From NCBI RefSeq assembly GCF_954871325.1, contig NC_088778.1, forward strand, positions 27,823,120-27,887,119: a stretch of 64,000 nucleotides of DNA. The letters run 5' to 3'. This document shows positions 38,801 through 53,800 of this stretch, in pieces; position 1 is the first letter of the stretch; every line of letters begins with the position of its first letter. The notes under the pieces were generated by a model. The model saw only the letters and a program-made list of their open reading frames with translations, was not told where the DNA came from and made no database searches. The position numbers and the translations under genes were made by a program. Source of the DNA: Gordionus sp. m RMFG-2023. Taxonomy: Eukaryota > Nematomorpha > Gordioida > Chordodea > Parachordodidae.

Positions 38801-41800
38801 TTATTTTTTAAATTATATGTTGTTATTACTAAAGAATTTTTTTACCAAAGTCTCGGCCTGAAAAACATTGAATTTTTAGGTCTCCTGGCTGTTGTAATAT
38901 TTAAAAAAACATATATATTAATGAATTCGAAACTAAATAAATCAATGCAGAAGTGTTTTAGCCCAAAAAATATTGGCTTATGTAAATGATGAAATTTAAG
39001 TCATTAAACATATAGGGGTTCACGTTGAAAATTTTTTATAAAAAAACGTTAGTTGGGCCTAGCTCGGAGCACCACCACCCAATCCATTCCCGTTTTCAGA
39101 AACGTTTTCGTGTATGGACTTTGAAGAAGGATTTTAGACTGGCGCCCGAAGAGGAATTGCGGGAGCTGGTGAGACCGGAAAGAGCCTGCACTTGGTACAG
39201 CGGCCTAGCCGGTGAGGCACGCCTCATCGAATACGGCTATCCACCTGCTCTTATAAGCGGTTTATCCGCAGTCAGCGGAACAGGAGTAACGGGTAATTGA
39301 TTTAAATAAACTCATTAGACAATGTGGTAGAAGGTATAAATTAAAGGTAGAAAAAATATTTGAAAAAGAATATTAACTGGAGATAATTTTTTTTGAAAAA
39401 ATTTTTTGTTTCAATCTAGGCATGAGTAATTTTTTTCTTAGTAGCTGGATATCGATTCCTTTCAATGATTTTCATTTTAAAAAAAAGGTTCTACGTCCAA
39501 AAGTGGTCAAGATGGAGCGGGAGGCGGTAACGGGAGCGAAGAGGAAGAAGAGGAGATTAAAGCTGCCCCTTGGAACACTACGAAAGCATTTTTATCTGCC
39601 GTCAGAGGGAAAGGATTACTGGATCTACATGGAGCAGCAGATCCTACAGGTTCATATTTATATATTTAAGAAAATTTTTAAATTTTATCTGGGGCAAAAA
39701 AAAGTGGGAGAAAATAGGGAGATGATAGCGAAAAGGAACCCCACATCCTTTAATATTTTATTTTAAAAGTAGCGATTGACGACACTGATTTTATTACTTT
39801 GTTTTTAATGCGACATAAGTTAAATCCACAAAAATTCGAATAATATGATATATTTTAGGGTTTAACAAAAACTTCAAATTAGCATTTGAATTTTTTTTTT
39901 CTTTCGGCCAAAACTTTTGAGCAAAATTTAAAGATTAACAAAATTAAATTTAAAAATAGACAAGAAGTTTTTTTTTAAAAAAAAAATTTGTGATTTTAAT
40001 CCTGAAAGATTTATAGAAATCGCCAAAGATTTTTTACAGAATTTTGGGCAAAATTTGATTTAAAAAAATCAATTCTAGAAATCTTGTTTTTTTTATCTTC
40101 AGATATCAAAAATTCTAAGAATCTTCTTGATCCCTGCAGATCAAAAAAACCTGATTTATAGAGCATTCGTTAAAAAAAATTATTCGTTAAAAAAATTTAT
40201 TTTAACTCTTTCAAAGCGATCATTGTTGTAAGAAAAAAAAATGGTCGAATGCTTTGGGGGGGGGAAGTTGGAATCAGACGCGCAATTTATGAAATAGCGA
40301 CATCAAGTATATTTCTTCTTATTATTTCATTGACCTCCCCTTAGGCTGCGGACAGGGCTTCTCCTACGTTAAAATATCTAACAAACCACGAGACGAGTTA
40401 TCATTGACCTTTAACGCCAGCGGACAAAACGCAAGCTCTTCTTCGACCACGACCCAGATTGGTACTTCCGGTCCGCAAAGCGGGCCCTCGGGCTCGAAGA
40501 AATCCGTCACTGGAACTGACGCTGATTTGAGAAAACTTTCGCTCAAAAATGCTAAACAATTGCTTCGCAACTTCGACGTTCCGGAGGAAGAAGTAAATGC
40601 ATTGAATTATTTTACCCAAGCCATTTGCTGGGAAGCATTAATTAACCTTAAATTCCATTAAAGGGTATAAACATGCGCGATTTGATTTGTTGAATAACCT
40701 ATCATACCCCACCCTTTCCATATTTAATGGAGACAATTAAAAAAAGTCTTTAAATCTTTAACTTTAAACTAATCCAATTCTATAATATAATAATTTAAAT
40801 TGAATTTTATAATGGGGAAGTAGATTACTTAAATATCCCCATTTCCCCTTTTTCGCAATATTCGCGATTTAGCCAATCAGAATAGAATTGGATCCATGGA
40901 CGCCCACAGGAAGGGGCAAGGAGTTTCGCCGCTCGATCCTCTGGAAAATTAGACGTATAAATTGTAGTATCTATTAAAATTTTGGTAATTTTTTAATAAT
41001 ATTTGTATGCTTCGCCTCGTATCCTAAACTCTAAAAATATTTACATTTTATTTTGAAATTTATTTTAATATTCTTGATATTTTTTTTAGTAGATTAATCT
41101 AAACTAAATAACTAGTGTATACATTTTTTTTAAAATAATTTAAATTGAACATAAGATGAATACAAATGTAACAGAGTGAAAATTATATCAAAAAATATTA
41201 AATTTGATAACAGTTATCCTAATTTGACGATTTTGAGATGCCGTGGTCAAGGTACTGGGTCACAGGCAGTCATGGGCAAAAAAATTACAACTTGTTTCTA
41301 ATTCGAGTAGTCATTTTAGAGAGATAAATAATACAAATAATAATTTTTTTAGATTTCGATTATCAAAATGATCAATTGGAATATAAATTATAAAAGTCCT
41401 ATTTTATCGGGTGTTATTTTATGTAAAGCTTATTGTTCGGAGATATTTTAAACATACCATTTTTAGCATTATGATCAGAATGTAAATGGTATGTTTAATC
41501 TTAATGTAAAGCAAGTTATCATTTTTTAAAAGTCAAACTTCTCGTCTAAATGCAAGCAAACTCTTCTTGTCATCTCGATTCACGAATTTCCAGATTTTCC
41601 ATGAATTTACCAAAGCTACATCAATAAAATTGGTGAATATTGGCCACCACCATTTTTTTCCTCTTATTTTTATTCTATATGTAGATATTAGATTATCACA
41701 TAGATCAACTCCACCCATGTGTTTGTTATAAGCAGTTACCATATTTGGCTGAGGAATTTTTATTTTAGAAGATATTTTCTTAGAATACCTTGAAACATTA

Positions 41801-44800
41801 GAAAGCAAAGAGATAGTGTGGCATGTCGATGCAACGGTCACCACCGAATTATCATTCCAACGAACTACAAATATTTCGTTTAATTTTTCAAACCTATAAT
41901 CATAATATCCTCTTTCTTTTTTTGCTACAACCTTTATAGATTCAACTGGGCAATGCTCTATTCTATTGTCCCTCACAGTTCCAGTTGCAAAATATCCCAT
42001 TTGTTTTAAGTATGACAAGAGTTTAAATGATGTAAAGAAATTATCAAAATATATTTTATGATAATTTGGTTTTTGCAATGCCTTTAATAATTTTATGATT
42101 ACATTTCCACCTAATCCATATTCATATTTATTTTCGCTTTTTCCTTGATATATATCAAATGAGAATACGTAACCGTCGGAAGAGGCCAATATCCAAGACT
42201 TGTATCCGAATCTAATTGGTTTTCCTTTTATGAACATTTTGCAAGAATGTCTTCCTCGATATGGTATCATCTGTTCATCTATTGATAAATGATGTTTAAA
42301 AATTCCGAATTGCTGAAATTTATTATTCAATATATTAATGTAAGGCCTAACTTTATAAAATCTATCATGTATATCTATTTTAGTATTGTCTGCCAAATGG
42401 ATATTATATTTCAAATTTCGAAATTGTAATTGGGTCATTGTATCCCGGATTATTGGAATAGAAATATCGCTGTCATTAGACCAGTACATTCTTTCTTGTG
42501 GGAGAGAATGATATCCAGTAAATAATAGAATTCCAATAAATCTCTGAATATCTTGGATGGTTATGCATATGTTAGGTCTATTCATTTGTTTAGCATAAAT
42601 ATTACTTTGTTCTACAATTAGGGAATATAAGTCTTCGTCGAAAATTAAACAAAATATATCTGATGGACTTTTACCATGTAAATCATTTTCAAGTTTTATT
42701 ACATCTTCCTTTTCTCCATTGAAAGGGCTTGAAGAATATATTGCATCCGTTTTTCTCCATTTTAAATTGTGAGAAATTCGAGAATAGCTTCTTGTAGAAT
42801 ATGGTTCTGGAAGGTCGTCATCAACTGAATTATGAATCTCCAATTCTCCAGCTGTATCTGAAGGCAAAACTCCGACATTTGTTAAGTCATTTTCATCGAA
42901 ATCTTCTTCATCACTAACTGCAGAGGGGTTTGGCGGAATTATATCCATATCTCTTTCTTCAATTGGTTCCTCTTCAAAAAGTTGAGCAAGCGCTTGTTCA
43001 ATTGTTAGAAAACGTTTCATTAAAAAAATTTATTAAAAATTAAATATCTAGACAAATTATTTTCGTAGAATCTTGATTTTTTTATTAGTCATCTATTATT
43101 TTGATAATTTTGATTGAATTGACAAAACAGGTGCATAATATTTTATATAAATAAAATAAAATCTTCAGAAAGGAAGAGGCTAAAAATAATTTTAAACTTT
43201 TGAATATTTATGAACCTAATAATTTCATATAATTTGATCGGGATAAAAAATTATAATAGGAACAATATATTATTCGATTTAATCTCAGGGGAAAAAAATT
43301 TTTTTAAATTATTTTCAAAAGGTCTTTTTTGGGTATAAAATTTTTTTTAAAAATTCTTAAGGGGCTCGAGCCACCCACCCCTCCCCTTCCCACCCTTAGT
43401 GACGGTAGTGGTTTTAAGTATAATATAAAAAATTATAATTCATTATGTTAAATTTCATTTGTTTTAATTTTTTTAAATAATATATACTGCTAGATGGTTA
43501 ACGGTGCATATATGCACCAGTCAACTTTATGTGGTTACCTACTAAAATATTAACAATAAGTATAAAGTTACCTAAAAGCCGTGATATTTTTCTATAACCT
43601 AATTTTGACTAGACGCTGCAATGGGCGGGCTAATAGATTTTAGACAATGGACGGGTAAGCGGGCGGGTTAAATTAGAGCAATATGGCCGATGGATTTGAA
43701 ATAATTTCAGTCGAAAATGAGAAGAAAAGTATCTCTATTTATTATAAATCATTTTTTTTATTTCATAATATTTGCATATTTTTTTATAAGTTTAAGTCAA
43801 AATACATCAAAATAGAATAAATATAGAGCCAAATCAACCAATAAGATAATTTTTAAATAGTGAATGGGCGGATTAAAGAAAACTTATGGGCTGGTAGGTA
43901 AGCATTCGGGTCCTAAACCCACCCATTTTAGACATTAATTTTGATCATAATAATAATTTTATTTATATATTTCTTGATTATAAATTTCTAAATCTAACAC
44001 ATATTCCAATACTTTTGCAGGTGCCTTTTTCTAATTCGTCAGCAGTGATGCTAGTTATTTTGATAAATGCCAAAATAAAAAAAATTATTATAAATACGCT
44101 TTCTAGCGGATGTATTTTAATTAATTTATCTTTAAATTTTTTTATCTATTTAACATATATTTACAACAGTATTAACCTATTATATATATATTATTCGCAA
44201 TAAATACAGATTTACATCAGAATATTTCTTTTAATAGTTGCTGTGTGTTCCTTGGCTATAGTTTTTTTTTTTCAAATATTTATTTTAAATTAAAGTTTTA
44301 TAATTTAAATTTGAACAGTTTTATAATTATTTATAAAAATCAGACGATAGAATTGATATGTTTAATTATGTATGATGCAATGAGAAAAATCATAATTTTT
44401 TGTAGAAAAATCGGATGATAGAAATTAATGACGATGTTTAATTGTGATTATTGTAAAGAGAAAATTAGGTCCTTGAAGTTGCTCCCCCCCCCACCACTTT
44501 TAGATTTTTTATTGGTTTATCAGTTGGGATGATTTGCACCGTTTTCAGTTCATTTGTACCATACACCGTTTTTGAGATATTCAAAAGAACAAAATGGGGG
44601 GGGGGGTGGATTTTACGACAGCTGCCACCCCCTCCTTCAACTTTTGAAATTTAAAAATAAAAAGTGCATAGGTTGATAGAGAATGATCTGTACCGTTTTC
44701 AGTTTGATTTGTACCATTACCGTTTTCCAGATGAATGTTTTGGCGCCAAAAATAAAAAAACACTCAAAATTAATTTTTTTTTAAAAATTTCTTAACGTAC

Positions 44801-47800
44801 AACGATAGAGAATCTTTTTCTCTTCCTAATGTTGCTTCAAATTAATTTTTCTCTCCATTATTTATTTCGGAAGTGACATTTTAAATTTATATTATAGCCT
44901 AAAGTTAGCCACCCGATATTGCAGCTTTGGCATTTTTCAAATTTTTAAAATAGGAGCGATTTGTACCATTACCGTTTTCCAAATATTGACCGTTACATTA
45001 ATATTTTGTTGCCAAAAATAATATATTTTTTCATAGATAGCGATAGAGAAACTTTTACCCTTCCTCGATGTTATAAAATGATTCATATATTCATAAAAAA
45101 TAAGAAAGTAGTACCATATGATAAATATAAATAAGTAGCGTAATTGAGTATATTAAATGTATTTCAAATTCAACTATAAAAAATTATATAACATAATAAA
45201 AATTTAAGTTGAGAATAGATATTCAATATAAAAATGAATGGATAACAAATAGTATATATATATATATATATATGTATGTGTGGTCGATTTTTTTTTTGTT
45301 ATATTAAAAATTTTTTTAACTTTTAAATTATTAAAAACTTACCATACATTGCGACGTAAGCTATAAGCTATATAATGACCTAAAATATTAGGATCATTTT
45401 GCTCATTGCCTTCGTAAGCTATTACAGCTCTAAGGGTGTAAATAATTTGATCAATTTTTATATAATTTGGTACTGTCTTTATATCAATTAAAGGGTATTG
45501 CCCAGTTTTTAATGTGATTTCTAGTAATATATTATATCGATTTAGAAGTAAAGTAGAAGATAATATACATTTGCACGAAATATTTGAAAAAATCTTTACA
45601 TTACATAGCCCTCTCTATCTATATAGGACGGGCTAAATAATCAATAATAATTGATTCTAAATTAGCTATATGATTTATATGTTCGATAGAAAAAGATAAA
45701 ATGACAGTTTTGTAAATTATATTAAAACATGACTCCTTAGAACACACGACACTTTCTTCCGTCGTGTGTTCAAACATACCTATTGCTATGATTTTGTTAA
45801 TAAGTGCATATATATTCGATTCAGCAGCAATATGGTATATATTATTTGGTAAAATATTATAATTGGTTTACAATTTTAACACGTTGTTTACACGCATTTA
45901 AAATATATTTGTGAGTTAAACTTTCCCCTATATTTGTTAAAGAAGGGGATCTTAGAGTCAAATAGTTTTTGTAAGCCGGGCTATCTATATTGGCTGATGT
46001 TATTAGTTGAATAAAGGCGTCTAAAGCACATGTATTCGTCTTCGTGTATTTTTTTCGATCATAACTTACCTATCAACATAATTTACCATTTTTGAGAAGG
46101 CGAATTGGATTGAATATAACAATCGATATTGGGGTCTATATAGCTTTTACCCCGGGATATATTTACCCTGCCAATTTTCTTTAGCTCTCTATTAAAGAAT
46201 CAATGCTAGGTATTGTGTTCTGATTTTTAGAAATTATAAAATTATATATTTGATATTATTGTATAAAATAATATAAGTGTAATGATTCCAATAAGTGAGG
46301 CTATTGGAAAGCGCTTGATATTTGTTTGATAGATGATTTCTAAATATTTAAATATTATAACTAAATAAGATTTACTATATTGCGGAGTTGGAAGTTTCTG
46401 TTTGGCACGAAACTATCGATAAATCATCACTATCGTTTATTAAAATAAGGCTTAAATATTTTTTAAATTTAAAAAATAAAATTACTTATTAAACTTACAT
46501 ATTCCTCGATAGAATTTTTCTTTATAAATGGTTCAGATTTTAAAATATTATCAGTTGGTAGGGATAATTTTAAATTGGCATCTAAGTTATTGATAAAATG
46601 ATTAGATTTATAAAAATGATGATGGTACCATTATTAGAAGGATTTGAACATCATGCCTTTTTATAGAAAATTCGGAAGGAGTTTTCGATAATTCCTATAA
46701 AAAAAACAATATCATAATTCTTGATTATATAATAAATACCTCTAGAACTATTTATGGATTCTTATAGGTCATAGATGTAATAATCGATGAAGACAAAACT
46801 TTGCAGTTTTATTTTAAATTTTTTAAAGCAATTGTTTTTAAAATTTTTTTTAAAAAAGCGTCATAAGATACTTACAACGTGAAGAGACGAATTTTCATTT
46901 ATTGTCTTTCGAAGTAGCTTTACGATATCTTTAGCTCCAGCAGCTTCTAATTTCATCGTAGCATTAAGGGAGGTTATTGTGATGTAATAAAAAATCACCT
47001 ATTCTTATAGGAAGACTTTTGTTAGCAAATACTCCATTTTTTATATTATTGAAGTTGCTCCCTAATGAAGCACTAGACACTGTTATACTTGCATTTGGGT
47101 AATTTTTGACTAATACCGCAGTCCACAACGATATAAGTTTTATGAGGGTCATTATCTCGGAAAGGTATCGTAGATTGTCACGATCTCCATGATCTCCTAA
47201 CGTATTTTTGGCTTCTTTTAGAATATGAGAGCCCCATTGCGCAAATTTATTATCACCTGACTTAGAATCGATGAAACAATCAAAAACATATTAAGGATTC
47301 CTCATTGTTATCATTCTCCTTTTCTGATTCATATTCCGAAACAACATTATTGGAAAGAAATACACCGCGACGAATACATGTGCTATAGACGCCTTTATTC
47401 AAATAATAACGACAGCCAATATAGGTAGCCCAGTTTACAAATATTATTTAACTCTAACATCCCCTTCTTTAACAAATATAGGGGAGAGTACTCACAAGCA
47501 CATTTTAAATGCGTGTAAACAACGTGTTAAAATTGTAAACCAATTATTCGAACCAAATATTACCCAATAATATGTACCGTATTGCCGCCGAATCGAGTAT
47601 ATATTCACTTATTAACAAAATTATATCAGTCGAAATGTTTGAAAACACGACGGAAGAAAGTGTCGTGTGTTCTAAGTAGTCATGTTAAAATATACTTTAC
47701 AAAACTGGCATTTTATCTTTTTCTATTGAACATATATAGCTCATATAGCTAATTTAGAATCAATGGTTATTGTATTTAACCTCCTATAGTTAGAGGGATG

Positions 47801-50800
47801 TGTAATGCAAAGATTTCAAATATTACGTGCAAATGTAAATTATATTCTATTTTACTTTAAATCGATATAATATATTACTGGTAATCACATTAAAAACGGG
47901 GCAATAAATACCCTTTAATTGATCTAAAGACCTTACCTAATTATATAAAAATATATCAAATTATTTAGACCTTTAGAGGTGTAATCGCTTATGAAGGCAA
48001 TGAGCAAAATGATCCTAATATTTTAGGTCATCATATCTCTTATTGCTTACCTCTCAATAATGTATGGGAAGTTTTTAATAATTTAAAAGTTAAAAAATTT
48101 TAATATACCAAAAAAATTCGACCACACAAATTAATTTGAAACATCGTTAGGAAGAGAAAAAGATTCTCTATCGTTGTGCGTTAAGAAATTTAAAAAAATA
48201 ATAATTTTCAGTGTTTTTATTTTTGGCGCCATATTTTTAACGGTCATTAGCTGGTAAACGGTAATGATACAAATCGATTTGAAATGGTACAAATCATTCT
48301 TTATCGACCTATACACTTTTTATTTTTAAATTCAAAAGTTGAGGGGCTGTCGTGAAGTTGCCCCCCCCCCCCCCAATTTTGTTCTTTGAATATCTCAAAA
48401 ACGGTGATGGTACAAATCGAACTGAAAACGGTACAAATTAGTCCAACTGATAAACCATTGAAGGGGCCAACTTCACCGATTGTATTTTTATAAAAAGCCA
48501 TTATCATGTTTATTACATGATGCAATAAGAAATTATATATATATAGCGACGAAATATATTTTTTAAAGAGATATTTATTTACTTTTTAAATTTTAATAAA
48601 GCTATTCATTCGAAAATAAAACAACTATACTCAAGTAACTCTCAACAATAGTTAAACTGATTCTTGCCTAAATATATTTAACACTCTTCTTTAATATGTT
48701 CTTTATTTTTTTTGCCATATATTAAATTACTCCAATAAGTACAATTAATATCAATCCTAAATAACTATTATTATACTCAATAAATTTATTAGGCTTTTAT
48801 TGTCTGTTTCTGTATGGTTAAACATAATGTATAAATTTTTTTAAAAAAATTCAATTTTTGCTTAATTTTTATAGCAGTTCTTTTCCAATTGGTATTTATA
48901 TATTAATTTTTATATAGTATAACTTTTATATTTATGATGTTTACTTTAATTCAAAAGTAATAATATTATTAATAAAATCTAATTAATTAGATTTTATTAA
49001 AAATATTATTACTTTTTAGTTACAGTATGCATCATAAATATATAAGGGTGATTACTGTCATAATTATTGTTATACAAAAAAGTACATTTTAAAAAACAAA
49101 AATTTTTTTAAACATAGTTTATTTTATACTTTGAATTTTACTTTTTAAAATTTTTATATCGTAAGGTGCTTTCGTGTACTTACGACTTATTGGGTTGTAA
49201 ATTGCGTGCTTATTAGATATTTACCAATTAACTATTTATTCCCTTATTTATTTCGGGGACTTCTTTAATTTTTACAATTGATCTATAATCCGACTTTATT
49301 ACCTTTAGTTTGTGCGGTTATTTTTTCCACCTTCAACTATTCCGTTCCTCATATATGTGAACAGAATATGAATATAAACTGACAATTCTTCAAACTGTTG
49401 GCAGATGAATAAATAGATATAGTGGGCTGTCCAGGTAGCGCACAATCAGGAGAGCAATATCGATACGTTTGAGTATCATGCACAGACCAGAGATATCTCA
49501 GATATCCGGGTTGGAATTACATTTTGAATGAGCAAGAAAATGCATAATTATATCGATATATCGGTGCCAATCTCTGAAAGATTACACCATCTATATTAGT
49601 AAATGTATAACGAAATTGACAACTACTTCTTGATAATCTGTAAAATATTATAAATGCTCTACTAAAAAAATGCATCATAATATTGCTGGACAATCTAAAC
49701 ATTAATGTTAGAAAGATATTTATAATAGAGATAACGTCGTTGGAAATGCAATCCCTGTAAACTGAATGAGTAGGATAATAGAAAATGATAAGAAATTTGT
49801 TGCGACCAAAATTTTAAGATTTCGTATATACTTATTTTTCTCATAGTGAAGGCAATACTTTTACTTTTATAGGAGTAAATAAGTTTACAAATAGACATCT
49901 TCACCCTGAATATTTATGGGCGGTTTAAGGATGTTAGCATGACTAATATTAACATCCGATCTTATAATGGTTAAAGCCATTATTGTGGTAACAAATATGT
50001 GGGGAATCTCGAACAGGAACGAATAGCATTTTCAAATCAGTCCGCAAACATGTTTAGGAGACAAAATCTTAATAATTTACAATAACCTGGGATTAAATTT
50101 CTCTAATAAAAAAATGAGCCAAAAAGAGGATAGTTTTGTAAACGTATCCGGGCCGAAATCAGTAGATCTGAGCGCTGCTTAAAGGAGATTTATTTGAGAC
50201 AACAATCTAGATTATATAATTACAAAAATCTTCAAATGGGCATTTGAAAATTTTTAAAAAATTTTGTATCAACCATGAATTTATGCATAAAATCACAAAA
50301 GATATACTTTATAAAAAAATATATTTCCAAAATTTAGAATTTTGGGCGAGCCCCCTAGATCCCCCTTTGACTGTTATATGACAAACCAGATGAGAAAATA
50401 TAATAGAAATTGACACTGTAGCTCTACCTACTACCTACCGAGAAGGGTTTAACTCTGTTAGCGGCTTCTCGATTGATCAAAATCTTCATTTTACTATGAT
50501 CTTCAGAGATGAAAAATCTTTGAAGATTTTGAGCAGTTTGTCAAGCACTGAATATAAGGAATTCGATACGACACGATTTAACAGCTGATCGATTTTTTAA
50601 AATCTGTCTATGAGATCATTTTTATTTATAAAAAATCAATGTTTCTTAGATTATTAATCTTGAATAGAATTAAAGATAAAATTAACATTAATAAAGAAAA
50701 ATTTGATCTCATATAAAAAAGATTTTAAAAATCGATCAGCTGTTAAATCGTGTTGGATCGGATCCCAATGTGAATCCGGCCTAACACTCTACCAATTTAT

Positions 50801-53800
50801 ATATAAAGAACATGAAAATATTCAATTACAGCAATTTAAAAAAAAAATTTAAGTGAAGATGGTCCATTTTCAGATTTTTTAAAATGAATGCGCACAAATT
50901 GAACGTTTCAACGCAGCGTTAAACGCAAATAAACAATACGTAAACGCAGCTAAGTCTAAATTGAACAGTTAATTTTATTTTTTTAATATGAAATGTCTAT
51001 ATTTAAAACAAAAAATAAATGCTGTCCAATTTAAACTAATGCATTTAAAATGCATTATTTGCGTTTTGAAACGCTCCTTCCTTCCTTCCTTCCTTCCTTC
51101 CTTCCTTCCTTCCTTCCTTCCTTCCTTCCTTCTGCAACGTTCAATTTGTGCTCACTATTATATCACATTCTTTAAACGTAACAATATTATTGTTTATCTT
51201 ATTTTTTATATATCATGGATATTAAGAAATCCCTCTTATTTTTATGAGTATTTGTTTTAGCGATTTACAACCATTTACCCTTTTTAAAAAAAATTGTAAT
51301 CTTAATTCTTTCTTTAAAGGAATTTTAATCGAAATTTGTCTATCCAAATTTATATCTATACATAGGTCATTAAGCCCCGCCGAACCTAAATATGTTATTT
51401 TAATAGATATAATAACGATTCATTTAATAATTCTTGTATGATGTAAAAAACATAATATTTTATTATTTTCAGATTATTATAGTATATAACGTTTTAATTT
51501 GAATTTAATGAGAATCAATTAGAGTAAAGTTTTTAAATTGAAATGTATATTTTATTAAATTTGATTTCACAGTTTAAAAAAAAGCCAAATTACATTTTTT
51601 TTAAAAATAAAATAAAATAAAAAGCTCAAAAAATTGAGCCGTTGGGAGATAATAGACGTCGTCAGAACTCTGAGTACTCAGCAAGCTTTACTGGGGGATG
51701 ATACAGTAACGAAATTTGCCCGAGGAAGTAAATTTAGTGCCACCGAACACCAAGAAAAATTTAAGGAAGAATGTCAAAGGATTTTCGATCTTCAAAATAG
51801 GTTTATATATGTAACCTTTATATTAAAAAAAATTAATTTTTTTAACCCTTAGAATGGCACAACGGAACGGAGGCAAAATAATACGATCTTAATTTAGGTG
51901 CCAGATGTTTTAAAATATAAAGATATTCTTTACTCACATTGTTTATATTTTTGTGATTACAATTCAGTTAAAACTTTATACCACCTCAGTATCTCGCATC
52001 CATATGCTTATATTTTAAAACATTCTTTTTCCTATGTTGACCCAAACATTAATAGACAACACAAAAAAGGCTCTTTGTTTTTTTTTCAGTTGTGGGATCA
52101 AAGCCTAACACTACATTCATAGTTGGCGCCAATTCACAGCGAATTATACAAAATACTTTCCATTTTTGTATTCTCCACTGCGATTTCGCGCTAACTTAAA
52201 TCCAGGGTAACTGTTAATAGGTATTAACCGTTATATTTACGAAACATAAATCGAACCTGAACCATTAAAAAAAATTTGTCACCCGAACCTGAACTGCTTT
52301 AAAGGTACGAAAATCCGGTTGAACTTTTTGATATCCTTACTCTAATATTGATTTATTAATAATGATCATTTTTAAATTTGAAAATTTTGGAGATCGAAAA
52401 AAAAAATCTGAAAATATGGATAAAAAATTAACAAAAACAAGATGCCTTTTTTAACGTATGATTGAATTAAAATATAAAAAAAAAATCGGGAAGAAAGCTT
52501 AAAAAATCGTGAGTGAGCGTGAATTAATAAGATGCCGTATTTTGGTGTAAACTAAAGTAAAAAAAATCGGGAAGTTACGCCAAAAGCGGGAGATCTCGCA
52601 ACCCTGACCATAACCAATTATAATATAAAAGGTATCGAATTAAGATAAAATATTTCAAGAGTTCATTGCTTCAAAATACATTGTTTTAATAAAAATATGA
52701 TTTATCAAATTTATTACACCAAAATAAATTTTTCAAATAGCATTTTCGCAAATTGTGAATAAATATATGTAATAATTTTTTTTTCTTTCATTAACACACT
52801 CAAATGCTGATTCAGAACGTTTAGAGAAAATATCAATTACATTTTTAGAAGCTTGAAATAATTATCAATCATAATTTTAATTTATACCTTGTAAAGTTTA
52901 TCTAGGAATATGTAACAAAAAATTTAACAAAATCTTAAAAACGGATGAAAATAAAAATATGTACTAAATTTATTAAAAAACATCATTTTTAAAAAAATTA
53001 AATTCTCCCCTTTATGTTTGAATGAATTTGGCAATTCTGATTCAGATTTTTTTTTTACTAAACTTCCTGAAAAATTTTCAAGATGTCTGATACAAACTTG
53101 GGTTTGCAAATACCATCAGATGATATATTTATTATTTTTTTCTTTTATTACTTCACATCTTTTTAAATAACCCCTTTCCAGTTATACCCGCAGCTTGCTT
53201 TTCTAATGGGTTGGCGCGATTTAATCGAATTGATTTAAATCATGATTAAAATCGCTAGATATTTATTAGTCGATTTAATTTAAAGGTTATTAACACGGCT
53301 AATTCGATGAATCAAAAAAAAGAGAATTTAACATCTTAAATATCTTCTGCTTTTTTTTTTTTAAAAAAAAGAGTCTTATCTTCGAACGAAATTTTATCCT
53401 CCGACGATGGCAGTTCCACTGAGGACTCCGATTTCGAGGAAATGGGTAAAAATATCGAAAACATGCTGGCCAATCATAAATCAAAAAAATTACAAAGTTC
53501 GACCTCCAACGGTGACCGATTCGATTCATCTCGAAAGGATAGCGCTAAAATTAAGAAGGAAAAGGACGCCAGGAAAGAAGCCAAAAAAAGTAATATACTC
53601 TACCTCTTTCTAAAAAAATTTTAAAAGGACCTCTAACAAGGTCTGCGCAGTCCGCCCTCAGACTGGAAGTTTAATATTGAAAGTTTAGAATTAGGCGATT
53701 ACGGGCTAGACAAGTAGGCATTTTTACCAAGCGGACCGATCTACTTAATTTTTTTTCAGGTCTGATATGGGCTAGGGTTATTCGATATGAGATCCCTAGA

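Noticed and set aside
40364-40619. Minus-strand ORFs over TAF1 exon 17
   Set aside because: Shadows of the conserved plus-strand exon.
45253-45272. TA dinucleotide run
   Set aside because: Ordinary A/T microsatellite within the arm of the 4-kb element.
53407-53613. Second plus-strand frame over TAF1 exon 19
   Set aside because: The frame with [12 protein letters not shown] is clearly the TAF1 frame; the other is a shadow.
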